The notes: generated from the letters alone by a model not told the origin. Counted from the first letter of the stretch, positions 1 to 10,105 are shown. The stretch is DNA of 64,000 nucleotides from Thermoactinomyces vulgaris (GCF_003688725.1 NZ_REFP01000009.1:186001-250000); one strand, 5' to 3'. Program-made: numbers and translations.

Positions 1-23
1 TGGCAAAAAGGGAGGAGAAATGA
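1..23 (+). CDS. nuoJ: C-terminal tail of NuoJ (partial)
   Basis: Only the last seven codons and a TGA stop (21-23) are inside the window; the visible residues are AKREEK. In complex I operons the gene before nuoK is nuoJ, and the basic, charged end fits the cytoplasmic tail of that membrane subunit. The stop lies just before the nuoK start at 25, so the two genes are tightly coupled. The identity rests on position, not on recognisable sequence. Confidence 0.5.
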
Positions 24-24
24 G

Positions 25-330
25 ATGGTCATCACCTCATATCTTGCTTTGTCGGCCATCTTGTTCAGTATCGGTTTGTATGGCGTGTTGACGAAGAAAA
101 ACGCCGTGATGGTCCTGTTCTGCATTGAGTTGATGTTTAACGCCGCGAATATCAACTTTGTGGCATTTTCCAAATTTGGTCTGTTTCCCAATCTGGCGGG
201 CCAGATCTTCACACTGTTTACGATTACGGTGGCAGCGGCGGAAGCGGCTGTGGGGATTGCCATTTTGATTGCCTTGTACCGGCAGGTGTCCACGGCGGAA
301 GCCGACCGTTATCATTCGCTGAGAGATTAG
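25..330 (+). CDS. nuoK: NADH-quinone oxidoreductase subunit K
   Basis: This is the 101-residue NuoK (MrpC-like) subunit of proton-pumping complex I, in the membrane arm. Three hydrophobic segments are visible (about residues 2-20, 27-50 and 58-84). The conserved motif [12 protein letters not shown] in the second segment, with an acidic residue (CIELM) just before it, is typical of the family, where the membrane glutamates take part in proton transfer. The length matches the family. The ATG at 25 follows a GGAGG ribosome site at 11-15 that lies inside the end of nuoJ. nuoL follows after 40 bases in the same operon. Confidence 0.96.
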   Translation: MVITSYLALSAILFSIGLYGVLTKKNAVMVLFCIELMFNAANINFVAFSKFGLFPNLAGQIFTLFTITVAAAEAAVGIAILIALYRQVSTAEADRYHSLRD

Positions 331-370
331 CGGAAGCAATCAAACTTCTAAAAAGAAGGAAGGGTCAGAA

Positions 371-2227
371 ATGGAAGCAAACATGGCTCTGTTGATTCCT
401 CTTTTTCCTTTCATTGCATTTCTTTTGCTTCTGTCCGGCCGTGGATTCATCCAAAGGAAAATTGCGGCCGCAACAGGAGTGACGGCAACTTTTCTTTCTT
501 TGTTGCTGTCCGTTTACGTTTGGTTGTCCGGGGAAACCGTCACATGGAACATTCCTTGGTTGAATCTGGGGGACGTTGTGGTTTCATTCAGCATCCATCT
601 GGGTTCCCTGCAAATCTTGATGCTTTTGATCATCAGCATCGTCAGTTTTCTGGTTCATCTGTATTCGTACGGTTATATGGAACGGGATGACCGGATCCGG
701 GTGTTTTATGCTTATTTGGCTTTGTTCACTTTTTCCATGTTTGGTCTGGTCATGGCGGCCAATCTGTTGTGGATCTATATCTTTTGGGAATTGGTCGGGG
801 TTTGTTCCTTCTTGTTGATCGGGTTTTGGTACTTCAAACCGGAGGCCAGGGAAGCGGCACACAAAGCGTTTGTCGTTACAAGGATCGGGGATGTCGGCTT
901 CTTCATTGCCATTCTCTTGGTGTTTTGGCATGTGGGAAGCTTTGAAGTTTCCGATTTGAAAACGGCTGTGGTTTCCGGGCAAATGTCCCCCGGCTTGATC
1001 ACTTTGTTGGCAATTCTCATCTTTATCGGAGCGGTTGGAAAATCCGGACAGTTTCCATTACATACCTGGTTGCCGGATGCCATGGAAGGGCCGACGCCGG
1101 TCAGTGCCCTGATCCATGCGGCCACCATGGTAGCCGCCGGGGTTTATCTCGTTGCCAATCTGTTTTTCCTCTTTCAGGCATCTCCTCCGGCCATGGATGT
1201 GGTGGCTTATATCGGGGGGTTCACTGCGATTTTTGCCGCAACCATCGGATTGATGCAGCATGATGTCAAACGGGTGCTTGCTTATTCCACGGTGAGCCAG
1301 CTCGGCTTCATGATGTTGGCCCTGGGTTCGGCCGGATATGTGGCCGGGGTTTTTCATCTCTTTACCCACGCTTTTTTTAAAGCGTTGTTGTTTTTGGGAG
1401 CCGGCGCGGTCATTGTTTTGCTCGCCCATGAACAGGATTTGCGGAAGATGGGCGGGCTTTGGAAAACCCACCGCCAACTCGGTGTTTGGTTCTTGGCCGG
1501 TTGTTTGTCCATTGCGGGGATTCCGCCTTTCTCCGGGTTTTTCTCCAAGGATGAAATCTTGTTTTCCGTTTACCAGGATGGAAGGACGGGGCTTTTTGTC
1601 ACCGGTTTGATTGCCTCCTTCTTCACGGCTCTTTATATGTTCCGCCTTTTCTTTCTGGTATTTGCCGGGGAACCGAGGGGTCCCAAGGCAGACCGTCCGG
1701 TGTCTGCCGTGATGATGATTCCGGTGGCCGTGCTCGGGATTCTTTCAATTGGAAGCGGATGGGTCGGTTTGCTTCCCGGCGGGGGGTTTGAAAACTGGTT
1801 GGCCGCCGGCAACGGATCCGTTTCGGATGCCGCATCGGTTCCGGTGTGGTTGGCGGTCGTGACGGTTGCGGTTTCCCTTGCCGGAATCGGATTGGCCTGG
1901 CTGTTTTACGGAAACGGTAAGTTCAGCGCCTGTCAGGCGGCACAAACCGTTCCTTGGCTCCATCGCCTGGTTTTGAACAAATATTATGTGGATGAATTGT
2001 ATCAGTATTTGTTTGTCTGGACGATCAAAGGAATCGGCTGGTTTTTGTCCGGATGGGACCGGTTTGTGATTGGTGGGATTGTCCGGTTTGTCAGTTGGGT
2101 CGTCCAATGGATCGGGCGTTTGGGTTCCAGGATCCAAAACGGGCAGGCACAGACTTATGTGTTGGTGAGTGTGATTGGTTTTGTCCTTTTGATGGTAGGA
2201 ATGACAGCGGGGAGGTTATTTAAATGA
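371..2227 (+). CDS. nuoL: NADH-quinone oxidoreductase subunit L
   Basis: NuoL is the distal antiporter-like proton-pumping subunit of complex I. The 618-residue product is almost wholly hydrophobic with many membrane helices. Family hallmarks include FWELVGVCSFLLIGFW, where the Glu of TM5 sits, the KSGQFPLHTWLPDAMEGPTP motif, and VSQLGFMMLALG. The C-terminal stretch (about 510-618) holds the YYVDELY motif and a final helix, as in the long lateral-helix extension of NuoL. The start ATG at 371 follows AAGGAAGGG. Its stop overlaps the nuoM start by four bases (ATGA), which suggests translational coupling. Confidence 0.97.
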   Translation: MEANMALLIPLFPFIAFLLLLSGRGFIQRKIAAATGVTATFLSLLLSVYVWLSGETVTWNIPWLNLGDVVVSFSIHLGSLQILMLLIISIVSFLVHLYSYGYMERDDRIRVFYAYLALFTFSMFGLVMAANLLWIYIFWELVGVCSFLLIGFWYFKPEAREAAHKAFVVTRIGDVGFFIAILLVFWHVGSFEVSDLKTAVVSGQMSPGLITLLAILIFIGAVGKSGQFPLHTWLPDAMEGPTPVSALIHAATMVAAGVYLVANLFFLFQASPPAMDVVAYIGGFTAIFAATIGLMQHDVKRVLAYSTVSQLGFMMLALGSAGYVAGVFHLFTHAFFKALLFLGAGAVIVLLAHEQDLRKMGGLWKTHRQLGVWFLAGCLSIAGIPPFSGFFSKDEILFSVYQDGRTGLFVTGLIASFFTALYMFRLFFLVFAGEPRGPKADRPVSAVMMIPVAVLGILSIGSGWVGLLPGGGFENWLAAGNGSVSDAASVPVWLAVVTVAVSLAGIGLAWLFYGNGKFSACQAAQTVPWLHRLVLNKYYVDELYQYLFVWTIKGIGWFLSGWDRFVIGGIVRFVSWVVQWIGRLGSRIQNGQAQTYVLVSVIGFVLLMVGMTAGRLFK

Positions 2228-3744
2228 GTCGGTTTGATTGGATGCCTTCATTGGTCACGTTTCTCCCGCTTTTAGGGGCTTTGGTTCTCATTTTTCTTCC
2301 CCGTGAGAAAGTGCGCTGGCACCGGATTTGCGGGATTTTGTCCACACTTCCGCCGCTTTTGCTGTCCCTTGTGATGTATGCGCAATTTGATCAGGGGTTG
2401 AAAGGGTTACAGTGGGTGAAATCGGTTGTCTGGTTTCAAATCCCCCTCTTACAGGGAGAACCGTGGACTTTTCATTACAGCATGGGAGTGGACGGATTAT
2501 CGCTTCCCTTCATCGTTTTGACCACCCTGATCAGTGCCGTGGCTGCCGCGGCATCCGGATTCATCAAGGAGGAGACCAAAGGGTTTTACCAGCTGTTTTT
2601 GCTCTTGGAGACAGGGATGATTGGTGTTTTTTCCGCATCCAATCTGTTTCTCTTTTTCATCTTCTTTGAAGTTACATTGATTGCCGCTTATTTTCTGATC
2701 GGAAAGTGGGGATTTTTGGGCAGGGAGAAAGCAGCCAACCAGTTTTTGTTGTTTAACGGGCTGGGATCCGGATTCCTTCTGTTTGCCATGGTGGGTTTGC
2801 TGCTTCTCTTTGGCACGTTGGATTATTCGGTGTTGCAAGACCGGATGGATCAGGTGATGGGGCAATTTGCGCTGTTGCCCCCGGTTTTGAAAACGATGTT
2901 GTGGGGAACGTTTGCGGCACTGGTAATCGCATTTTGCATTAAGTTGCCCGTGTTTCCTTTCCACAGCTGGATGTTAAAAACCCACGTCGAAGCTCCCATC
3001 CCGGTGGTGATGGTTCATGCCGGGGTTCTGCTGAAGATGGGGGCTTACGGTTTAATCCGGTTCGGGTTGGGGTTGTTCCCGGTGCAAATGAAGGAAATCT
3101 CCATCTATCTGGCTGTGTTCGGTTTGATAAACATCTTGTACGGAGCCTGTATTGCCATTGTGCAAAAAGAGTTGAAGCATGTGCTGGCTTATTCCAGTGT
3201 CAGCCATATGGGGATCATTTTGTTCGGGTTGGCCGCTTTAAATACGGCCGGACTAAACGGAGCGGTTTTCCAGGCGGTGTCCCACGGGATCATTTCGGCA
3301 CTGCTTTTCTTCCTTGTCGGCAGCATTTATGACCGTGCCAAAACGACGGAATTGGATGATCTGGGCGGACTGGCCAAATCGGCACCGGTACTTTCGGGGA
3401 TTTTCCTCACCGGTGGATTGGCGCTTTTGGGATTGCCGGGGCTGTCCGGTTTTATCAGCGAGTTTCTGGCCTATCTCGGCGTGTTCCAAAACCATCCGGT
3501 GATTGGGGCGGTCGGGGCACTCGGGTTGATTTTCACCGTGGTTTATGCATTGCGTGCTGTGTTGAAAACGACCTTCGGACCGTTGCCGGAACGTTTTCAG
3601 GCGGTTGGCGATCTGCATTTGCGCGAAAGCTTTCCGATGTTGGTGATGGTGCTGTTGATTGTCCTGATCGGTGTTTATCCGGCCGTTTTGAGTGCGCCGA
3701 TGCAAGAAACGTTAGATCTTATTGTATCTCGGATCGGAGGGTAG
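2224..3744 (+). CDS. nuoM: NADH-quinone oxidoreductase subunit M
   Basis: NuoM is the second antiporter-like subunit of the complex I membrane arm; the 506 residues form about 14 membrane segments. Recognisable signatures are FFEVTLIAAYFLIGKWG (the conserved TM5 Glu), KLPVFPFHSWMLKTHVEAP and AYSSVSHMGIILFGLAA. Length is normal. The ATG overlaps the nuoL stop (ATGA) and the stop is five bases before the nuoN start, so translation of L, M and N is likely coupled. Confidence 0.97.
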   Translation: MSRFDWMPSLVTFLPLLGALVLIFLPREKVRWHRICGILSTLPPLLLSLVMYAQFDQGLKGLQWVKSVVWFQIPLLQGEPWTFHYSMGVDGLSLPFIVLTTLISAVAAAASGFIKEETKGFYQLFLLLETGMIGVFSASNLFLFFIFFEVTLIAAYFLIGKWGFLGREKAANQFLLFNGLGSGFLLFAMVGLLLLFGTLDYSVLQDRMDQVMGQFALLPPVLKTMLWGTFAALVIAFCIKLPVFPFHSWMLKTHVEAPIPVVMVHAGVLLKMGAYGLIRFGLGLFPVQMKEISIYLAVFGLINILYGACIAIVQKELKHVLAYSSVSHMGIILFGLAALNTAGLNGAVFQAVSHGIISALLFFLVGSIYDRAKTTELDDLGGLAKSAPVLSGIFLTGGLALLGLPGLSGFISEFLAYLGVFQNHPVIGAVGALGLIFTVVYALRAVLKTTFGPLPERFQAVGDLHLRESFPMLVMVLLIVLIGVYPAVLSAPMQETLDLIVSRIGG

Positions 3745-3748
3745 GGGC

Positions 3749-5257
3749 ATGATGCAAACATTGCTGGATTTTGACCTGAGGGTGATGGCCCCCGAGCTGA
3801 CGATCGTCGTTGCCGCCGCTCTGTTGATGATTTTGGATTTGTTGTTGAAAGAAACGGTGTCAAAGAAATGGATGGGCATCTTCGGGCTCATGGCCATCTT
3901 GGCGGCAGGCGTTTTTGTCGGCATGGGTTGGGGGCATGAACCGTATCAGATTTTGGGGGATTCGTACCGGATTGATCATTTGAGCTTGACACTCAAAGGC
4001 ATTTTGCTTGCCGGAACGGCTTTGGTTTTCTTGTTTTCCTTCCGGAAAGACGAAGAGTTAAAAGCGGAAAGCGAATATTATTCTTTGCTTCTTACCGCTT
4101 TGCTCGGTGCCATGATCATGGTGTCGTCGGCGGAGTTGATCACATTGTTCGTCGGTCTGGAGCTGTTGAGCCTCTCATCCTACATATTGACTGGGATTCG
4201 GAAAAAACGGACTGATGCGACCGAAGCGGCATGGAAATATGTCGTTTTGGGAGGGGTTTCTTCCGCTTTTATCCTGTACGGGATGTCCTTTCTCTATGGA
4301 TTGACCGGAAGTACCCACTTGTTTGAGATACGGGACCGGGTTGCGGAAGTTTCGGCAACTGATTACCAGTTGTTCCTCTTTTTGTCGTTCTTTTTAATGA
4401 TGGTCGGATTTGGTTTTAAAATTTCATCCGCGCCTTTCCACACCTGGGTTCCCGATGTTTACCAAGGCTCGTCAACCCCGGTGGCGGTGTTTTTGGCTGT
4501 GGTGTCCAAAACCGCGGCGTTTGCTCTGGTGCTCCGGATGTTGCTCGGGGCCTATATTCCGCTGGTGTCAAACGGTGTCTGGAATGAAGTGATTTCCTGG
4601 ACATTGATGATCATGGCAGCAGCTTCCATGATTGTGGGAAACACGGTGGCATTGCGCCAAACCAATGCCAAGCGGCTGATGGCTTACTCCAGCATCGCCA
4701 ATGCCGGTTATCTGCTGGTTCCTCCCGCAACGATGGGATTTGTGGGATATGATCTGTTTCCGAGTCTGGTGTATTACCTCATCGCCTACCTGTTCATGAC
4801 GGCCGGGGCCTTTGTGGTGATTGAAGTCGTGGGAAAAGAGACGGGAACCTATGATTTGAAAGCTTTTTCCGGGTTGTACCAACGTTCGCCGGGGCTGGCG
4901 GTGATCATGACCCTGTTTCTTTTGTCTCTTGCCGGCCTTCCCGTGACGGCGGGGTTTGTAGGGAAATTTTACATTTTGATGAGCGCGGTGGCCAGTTCAC
5001 ACAACTGGCTGGCGCTCATCATGATCATCACAACGGTGATCTCTTATTACTACTATTTTCGCATCGCCCGGCACATCTATTTTAGAAGAGCCGGGGATGA
5101 TGGGAAGCTGAACGTCCCTTGGACGGTGATGGCCGTCATCGGGATCGGATGTTTGGGCACCTTTTTGTTGGGATTGATGCCGGACTACTTCTTTCAAGCC
5201 TTGGGGGATCTGGATTGGATGTCTGCGTTCTCCCAAGCTGCCAATACTTCACCATAG
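3749..5257 (+). CDS. nuoN: NADH-quinone oxidoreductase subunit N
   Basis: NuoN is the third antiporter-like subunit of complex I. The ATG at 3749 (MMQTLLDF) is preferred over an upstream TTG at 3722 because the site GGATCGGAGGG precedes it and nuoM ends at 3744. The 502-residue product is a polytopic membrane protein with the family motifs VGLELLSLSSYILTG, KISSAPFHTWVPDVYQGSS and MAYSSIANAGYLL. It is the last nuo gene here and is followed by a strong hairpin terminator at 5285-5315. Confidence 0.97.
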   Translation: MMQTLLDFDLRVMAPELTIVVAAALLMILDLLLKETVSKKWMGIFGLMAILAAGVFVGMGWGHEPYQILGDSYRIDHLSLTLKGILLAGTALVFLFSFRKDEELKAESEYYSLLLTALLGAMIMVSSAELITLFVGLELLSLSSYILTGIRKKRTDATEAAWKYVVLGGVSSAFILYGMSFLYGLTGSTHLFEIRDRVAEVSATDYQLFLFLSFFLMMVGFGFKISSAPFHTWVPDVYQGSSTPVAVFLAVVSKTAAFALVLRMLLGAYIPLVSNGVWNEVISWTLMIMAAASMIVGNTVALRQTNAKRLMAYSSIANAGYLLVPPATMGFVGYDLFPSLVYYLIAYLFMTAGAFVVIEVVGKETGTYDLKAFSGLYQRSPGLAVIMTLFLLSLAGLPVTAGFVGKFYILMSAVASSHNWLALIMIITTVISYYYYFRIARHIYFRRAGDDGKLNVPWTVMAVIGIGCLGTFLLGLMPDYFFQALGDLDWMSAFSQAANTSP

Positions 5258-5284
5258 GCGCTCTTTTCATCAAGCGGAATCTGA

Positions 5285-5322
5285 AAGCATACCCCTCTTC
5301 AGAAGGGGTATGCTTGTTTTGT
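5285..5322 (+). terminator. nuo operon terminator
   Basis: A perfect 12-bp inverted repeat (AAGCATACCCCT / AGGGGTATGCTT) is followed by GTTTTGTTC, 27 bases after nuoN. It marks the end of the complex I operon and separates it from ywzB. Confidence 0.85.
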
Positions 5323-5411
5323 TCATGCATTTGCAAAAATATCTTTTGCGCATTCGCCATTTTTTTTGTACCATGGTAGCATGTGAACATATGCCTGAGG
5401 GAGTGCATATT

Positions 5412-5654
5412 ATGGATGGGACGACGCAGCTGGCCTTGTCGGGGCTGGTGAACATATTCCTCTCGATCTTAAGCATTGCCTTTGTCTGGTGGATCTTGCT
5501 GGGCGTGCGCATCGAGCAACTTTTCAAAAAGAATCACACGGCTCAGATCAGAGCCTTGATGATCGTCTTGTCGATCATTCTCGGGCATCAACTGGCGTCC
5601 TTTTTTATTGATTATCTCAGTTGGTCCAGGCTGATCAGCCAGCTGATTCACTGA
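5412..5654 (+). CDS. ywzB: DUF1146 family small membrane protein (YwzB-like)
   Basis: An 80-residue protein with two membrane segments (about residues 9-31 and 45-66) separated by a short basic loop (RIEQLFKKNHTAQIR). Length, topology and position before a ywmB homologue and murA match the B. subtilis YwzB family, whose function is unknown. I chose the ATG at 5412 (MDGTTQLA) after a TGAGGGAG site; a longer reading from 5310 would cross the nuo terminator region. Confidence 0.8.
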   Translation: MDGTTQLALSGLVNIFLSILSIAFVWWILLGVRIEQLFKKNHTAQIRALMIVLSIILGHQLASFFIDYLSWSRLISQLIH

Positions 5655-5727
5655 CCGGCTCCACGTATATCCTTTTCCCTGAATGTGAAGAATGGGAATA
5701 ATAAGAATTCAGGGAGAGGGATGGAAA

Positions 5728-6456
5728 ATGTGGGGGATTGTGAAAAAAGTGATTCTTTTTTGTGTTTTTTTGCCTTTTGTATTCATTGGATCACAGGAAC
5801 AATCCCAACCCGAAGGGCAATTGATCAAAGCGTTCAAGAAAGTCGGGGTGGAACCGGAACGATATGTGTTGCATTATGGAAACCGGCTGCACCGGGCAAT
5901 GAGCCAACAAGAGATCGAAGAGTGGACACAAGCATTGAGTCGTTCATTAAATATCGGGCCGTTGGAACGCAATGATGAATTTGCCGGAATAAAATTTTCG
6001 GCGGAAGGGATCATCGAGCGAAACATTTTGGTGAAAATGGCCGTGATCAATGATGAACCGTCTGAAGAATTCATCCATCCATATTTGTCCATTCAATTGG
6101 AAGGAAAAGGAAGTGACCGGGAAAACTGGCAAGCTGCCCGCGATCATGTGACGCGTGTTTTGTTAAATCATGGCATTACTCCATCTTATCATTATTCCGT
6201 TCAGGGAAGCAGGCCGGTGCAAAACGAACAGGAGGAACATTTACTCGCGGAGATTTTCCGGCTGTTGAAAGCGGAAGAGGTGGAAGCGATGCGTACGGAT
6301 CATACCGTCAGCATCTCCGCACTTTCTCCGTTGTTGCCGGCAGGCATCAAGACAAGAGGCGGCATGATGAATATGCAAGCGGCCGTTCGGATGAATCAGG
6401 ATGCCCATCGCATGGTTATCACTTTAGGCACGCCAATTATCACCATCGAATATTAG
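5728..6456 (+). CDS. ywmB: YwmB-family exported protein
   Basis: A 242-residue protein with an N-terminal signal sequence (a basic start, then VILFCVFLPFVFIGS) followed by a soluble extracytoplasmic domain. It sits between ywzB and murA as in B. subtilis, where the YwmB (DUF1779) family is often annotated as TATA-box-binding-like; its role is not established. The ATG at 5728 (MWGIVKK) follows GGGAGAGGG, which is a better fit than the upstream GTG-side start. It is followed at 19 bases by murA, probably in one operon. Confidence 0.8.
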   Translation: MWGIVKKVILFCVFLPFVFIGSQEQSQPEGQLIKAFKKVGVEPERYVLHYGNRLHRAMSQQEIEEWTQALSRSLNIGPLERNDEFAGIKFSAEGIIERNILVKMAVINDEPSEEFIHPYLSIQLEGKGSDRENWQAARDHVTRVLLNHGITPSYHYSVQGSRPVQNEQEEHLLAEIFRLLKAEEVEAMRTDHTVSISALSPLLPAGIKTRGGMMNMQAAVRMNQDAHRMVITLGTPIITIEY

Positions 6457-6474
6457 TTTTTGGGGGGAAAAGCT

Positions 6475-7770
6475 TTGGAAAAGATCATCGTTCAAGGCGG
6501 AACACGTTTAAAAGGAAGAGTGAAAGTACATGGCGCCAAAAATGCGGTACTTCCTTTGATTGCCGGATCCATTTTGGCATCCAGAGGGGACATCAGGATT
6601 ACGGATGTTCCGCTTTTGGAAGATGTGAAAACCATCACTCAACTTTTGAAACGCTTGGGGATCCAAGCCGATCTGGGTGATGACCAAATTGTGATCAATG
6701 CAGAAAAAGTGGAATCCACCGAAGCGCCTTATGAACTGGTGCGCAAGATGAGAGCTTCTGTTTTGGTGATGGGACCCCTGCTTGCCAGGAAAAAACACGC
6801 ACGGATTCCTCTCCCGGGAGGATGTGCCATCGGAAGCAGGCCGATTGATCTGCATTTAAAAGGACTGGAAGCCATGGGTGCCCGGTTTGACATCGGGCAA
6901 GGCTACATTGAAGGGACCATTGACGGGCGTCTTCATGGAGCGACGGTTTATCTGGATTTCCCAAGTGTCGGAGCAACCCAAAATATCATGATGGCAGCAA
7001 CATTGGCTGAAGGCCGGACAGTGATTGAAAATGCCGCTTGTGAGCCGGAAATCGTGGATCTTGCCAACTTCCTCAATGCGATGGGTGCAAAAATCCGGGG
7101 AGCCGGTACCGATGAAATTCGCATCGATGGAGTGGATATTTTGCGGGGAACAGAATACACCGTGATTCCCGACCGGATCGAAGCCGGAACTTACATGGTG
7201 GCGGCTGCCATCACCCGCGGCGAAGTTTTTGTGGAAGGGGCCATTTCCGATCATTTGGTTCCGCTGATTGCCAAGATGCGTGAAATGGGAGTCCATGTGC
7301 TTGACGGCGAAAACGGGATTCACGTTCGTGCAGACGGGGATTTGAAACCCGTGGATGTCAAAACCTTGCCCTATCCAGGATTTCCGACGGATATGCAATC
7401 ACAGATGATGGCTCTTTTGCTTACCGCAAACGGAAACAGCATGCTGACGGAAACCGTGTTTGAAAACCGGTTTATGCATGTGGAAGAGTTTAAGCGGATG
7501 GGGGCGCAGATTAAAATCGACCGGCGCACCGCATTGATTGAAGGTGGAAAACCGTTGTCGGGAGCTCAGGTGAAAGCCACGGATCTGCGTGCCGGTGCGG
7601 CCTTGATTTTGGCCGGATTGGCAGCGGAAGGAGTCACCGAAGTGACGGAGTTGCATCATGTGGATCGCGGTTATGTGGACATTGTCGGGAAATTGAGAGG
7701 CTTGGGAGCCAAAATTGAACGGGTGAGCGAGGAGAAAAGTTCCAGGACGGAACAAAAATCTTTTGCATGA
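6475..7770 (+). CDS. murA: UDP-N-acetylglucosamine 1-carboxyvinyltransferase
   Basis: MurA transfers enolpyruvate from PEP to UDP-GlcNAc in the first committed, cytoplasmic step of peptidoglycan synthesis. The 431-residue product shows K22-N23 of the substrate-binding loop (GAKNAVLP) and the active-site Cys117 in [10 protein letters not shown], the residue alkylated by fosfomycin in this family. The TTG at 6475 (MEKIIVQGG) is used because GGGGGGAA lies just upstream. The context ywmB-murA-spoIID matches the murAA copy of Bacillus. A Rho-independent terminator follows. Confidence 0.96.
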   Translation: MEKIIVQGGTRLKGRVKVHGAKNAVLPLIAGSILASRGDIRITDVPLLEDVKTITQLLKRLGIQADLGDDQIVINAEKVESTEAPYELVRKMRASVLVMGPLLARKKHARIPLPGGCAIGSRPIDLHLKGLEAMGARFDIGQGYIEGTIDGRLHGATVYLDFPSVGATQNIMMAATLAEGRTVIENAACEPEIVDLANFLNAMGAKIRGAGTDEIRIDGVDILRGTEYTVIPDRIEAGTYMVAAAITRGEVFVEGAISDHLVPLIAKMREMGVHVLDGENGIHVRADGDLKPVDVKTLPYPGFPTDMQSQMMALLLTANGNSMLTETVFENRFMHVEEFKRMGAQIKIDRRTALIEGGKPLSGAQVKATDLRAGAALILAGLAAEGVTEVTELHHVDRGYVDIVGKLRGLGAKIERVSEEKSSRTEQKSFA

Positions 7771-7783
7771 CCAAACGAAGGTC

Positions 7784-7820
7784 AAGCGGCTTCTTTGAAG
7801 GGAAGCCGCTTTTTTCTTTA
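7784..7820 (+). terminator. murA terminator
   Basis: The inverted repeat AGCGGCTTC / GAAGCCGCT, with an eight-base loop, is followed by a run of T (TTTTTTCTTT), 14 bases after murA. Confidence 0.88.
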
Positions 7821-7912
7821 TCAGGGAATCTACGAATTCCGGTTCTAAAAAAAGGGGTTTTTTTCATAGCTTAGTAGTGAACGCTGTGATTCAAATGGAG
7901 GCGAAGAACAGA

Positions 7913-8935
7913 TTGCACAAAGGATTGCTGATGGTATTGTTGGGGCTTGTGGGCGTTATTCTTTTGATTCCGGTGTTTCTGGTTGCTTGGGATTCCGATG
8001 TCCCACCGGAGGCATTGGCAAAAGAGAAAGCATTGCAAAGTGAAAATCAGGATATCCGGGTTAAAGTGTACCTGACAGAGTCGAAAAAAGTGATTCAATT
8101 GCCGTTGGAAGAGTACATTTACGGTGTCGTGGCGGCGGAAATGCCGGCGGATTTCCACAAGGAAGCCTTAAAAGCCCAGGCCTTGGCTGCCCGGACTTAT
8201 ATCGTGGACCGGTTGGAGCGAAAAGATTATTCGGATATGTCCAAATGGGGGGAAGAAGCAAAGAAAGCACATGTCACGGACACGGTGAACCATCAGGCTT
8301 TTAAAACGGATGAAATGTTGAAGCAGGAGTGGAAAGCCCAATATGAAACCCTCCGGAATTCCATCCGGGAGGCCGTGAGGGAAACCGACGGCCAGATCAT
8401 TACCTATCAGGGAAAGCCCATTTATGCTGCGTTTTTCTCAACCAGCAACGGCTATACCGAGAATTCGGAGGAGTATTTCAAACAAAAGTATCCTTACTTG
8501 CGGAGTGTGTCTTCCCCATGGGATCGGATGTCCCCAAAATATATTCACCGGCATACGTTGTCATGGGACGAGTTTGTCAGCCGACTGGAAAAGAAAACCG
8601 GACAGGCAGTCAGCCTTCCCGCCACAACCGGTACGCGTTTGATCCAGGTGACCGAGCGTACAAAAGGAAAAAGAATCGCCAAAATCAAGATTGGCGATCA
8701 GACATTCACCGGCAGGGAAATCCGGGAAGCATTGGGATTGGCTTCAACCGATTTTGATGTGGCGGTACAGGGGAATCAACTTCAAATCACCACCCGCGGA
8801 TACGGACACGGCGTCGGCATGAGCCAATGGGGCGCCAATTTGATGGCAAAGCAGGGAAAAAAGGTGGATGAAATTATTCAGCATTACTACCAGGGGGTAA
8901 AGATCGAGCCTTTCTCCCCCGATCAAGTGAAATAA
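7913..8935 (+). CDS. spoIID: Stage II sporulation protein D
   Basis: SpoIID is the peptidoglycan-degrading enzyme of the engulfment machine (with SpoIIM and SpoIIP) in the mother-cell membrane. The protein has one N-terminal membrane anchor (LLMVLLGLVGVILLIPVFLV) and the SpoIID domain, including PADFHKEALKAQALAARTYI with the conserved Glu of this lytic transglycosylase family, and a late GYGHGVGMSQWGA motif. I favour the TTG at 7913 because GGAGGCG at 7898 precedes it and the length (340 residues) then matches the family; GTG 7877 is the longer alternative. Its 3' end overlaps convergent splB by 13 bases. Confidence 0.95.
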   Translation: MHKGLLMVLLGLVGVILLIPVFLVAWDSDVPPEALAKEKALQSENQDIRVKVYLTESKKVIQLPLEEYIYGVVAAEMPADFHKEALKAQALAARTYIVDRLERKDYSDMSKWGEEAKKAHVTDTVNHQAFKTDEMLKQEWKAQYETLRNSIREAVRETDGQIITYQGKPIYAAFFSTSNGYTENSEEYFKQKYPYLRSVSSPWDRMSPKYIHRHTLSWDEFVSRLEKKTGQAVSLPATTGTRLIQVTERTKGKRIAKIKIGDQTFTGREIREALGLASTDFDVAVQGNQLQITTRGYGHGVGMSQWGANLMAKQGKKVDEIIQHYYQGVKIEPFSPDQVK

Positions 8936-9945
8936 AGAATTTCTGCCCGGGGAAAGTAAGTGGAAATGGTGCGGTGCATGAAATCTTTGATTTCGTCCAT
9001 TTGCTCTTTGGGATAAACATACTTTATCCGTCCGTAAGGGCCCCATTTTTTTCTCCGCTTTTCATCGTCCATGTCCAGCTTGGTCTTGGGATAACGTTCT
9101 TCGATGACCCGTTTGGCGCTTTGCGTGTAACGGTGGGTGATGAGTTCAAAGGTCAAATCATCCACTTCGGGAAGGCGATTGGACAATTTTTTCAATAAGG
9201 CCTGGTATTGTTCTTTCCATCCGGAAAAAGACATGATGGGAGCGATGATGAATCCGAGCGGGTAGCCGGCTTCTGCCACTTTTCCGGCGGCTTCAATCCG
9301 GTCCGGCAACGGTGAGGTTCCCGGTTCAAAATGTTTGACCACATAATCGGCATTAATGCTGAAGCGAAAACGGGTATGTCCCTTGTGGTCGGCATTTAAA
9401 AGGGATTCCACATTGGCGTACTTGGTGACAAAGCGCAAACGGCCCAACGGCTGTTTTCCCATGAACTCGATGGTTTTGTAAAGCGACCCCGAAATATGTT
9501 CGATGCCCACCGGATCGGAAGTACATGCGGCTTCAAACCGGGTGATTTCCGGAGCACGTTCTTGGATGTATTTTTCGGCTTGGGAAAAAATTTCATCCAG
9601 GTTGACATAAATCCGGATATAAGGACGTTTTCCGAGCGTTGTTTGCAGATAACAGTAATGGCAATGCCCCATACAGCCGGTGGCCAGCGGAATGGCATAT
9701 TCGGCTGAGGGCTTGGATTGTTCGAATTTTAATGATTTCTTCACTCCGATGACCAAGGTCCGCTTGGCAATCCGGTATTTATCCAACGGGGTCTCTCCCG
9801 GCAGGCCGGTCACCTGGTTGTGCGAGGTTGTTGGCCGGACCGGAATCTTCATGCTTTGAAACCTTGCCACCAATTCTTTTCCGAGTGGATAGTCCAAAGC
9901 TCCGGGCTCGTAGTAGACCAGATCAGGCTCAAAGGGTTTTATCAC
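8923..9945 (-). CDS. splB: Spore photoproduct lyase (radical SAM)
   Basis: SplB directly reverses the UV-induced spore photoproduct in DNA during germination, using a [4Fe-4S] cluster and SAM. The 340-residue protein carries the radical-SAM motif C91-MGH-C95-HY-C98 and Cys141 in EAACTSDPVGIEH, the position known as the hydrogen-atom donor in Bacillus SplB. The GTG at 9945 (MIKPFEPDLV) follows a near-perfect AGAAGGAGGTGA site; an ATG at 9966 would place the ribosome site inside the gene. It is the only - strand gene in the sporulation block and faces spoIID. In B. subtilis splB follows splA; no splA is seen here. Confidence 0.95.
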   Translation of the reverse strand: MIKPFEPDLVYYEPGALDYPLGKELVARFQSMKIPVRPTTSHNQVTGLPGETPLDKYRIAKRTLVIGVKKSLKFEQSKPSAEYAIPLATGCMGHCHYCYLQTTLGKRPYIRIYVNLDEIFSQAEKYIQERAPEITRFEAACTSDPVGIEHISGSLYKTIEFMGKQPLGRLRFVTKYANVESLLNADHKGHTRFRFSINADYVVKHFEPGTSPLPDRIEAAGKVAEAGYPLGFIIAPIMSFSGWKEQYQALLKKLSNRLPEVDDLTFELITHRYTQSAKRVIEERYPKTKLDMDDEKRRKKWGPYGRIKYVYPKEQMDEIKDFMHRTISTYFPRAEILYFT

Positions 9946-10105
9946 CGTTTCACCTCCTTCTGCCAAGCCTTTTCTAAAGTATGAGCCAAAGAAATGAAGA
10001 TCATGTATGTCTCAGTTTTGACTTTGCTTCGAATTTACTAAAAGTTCCCATCTGTAGGTATAAAAAGAGAGAAGCTGGTCGACAATGGTTCCTGAGGTGA
10101 TTTCC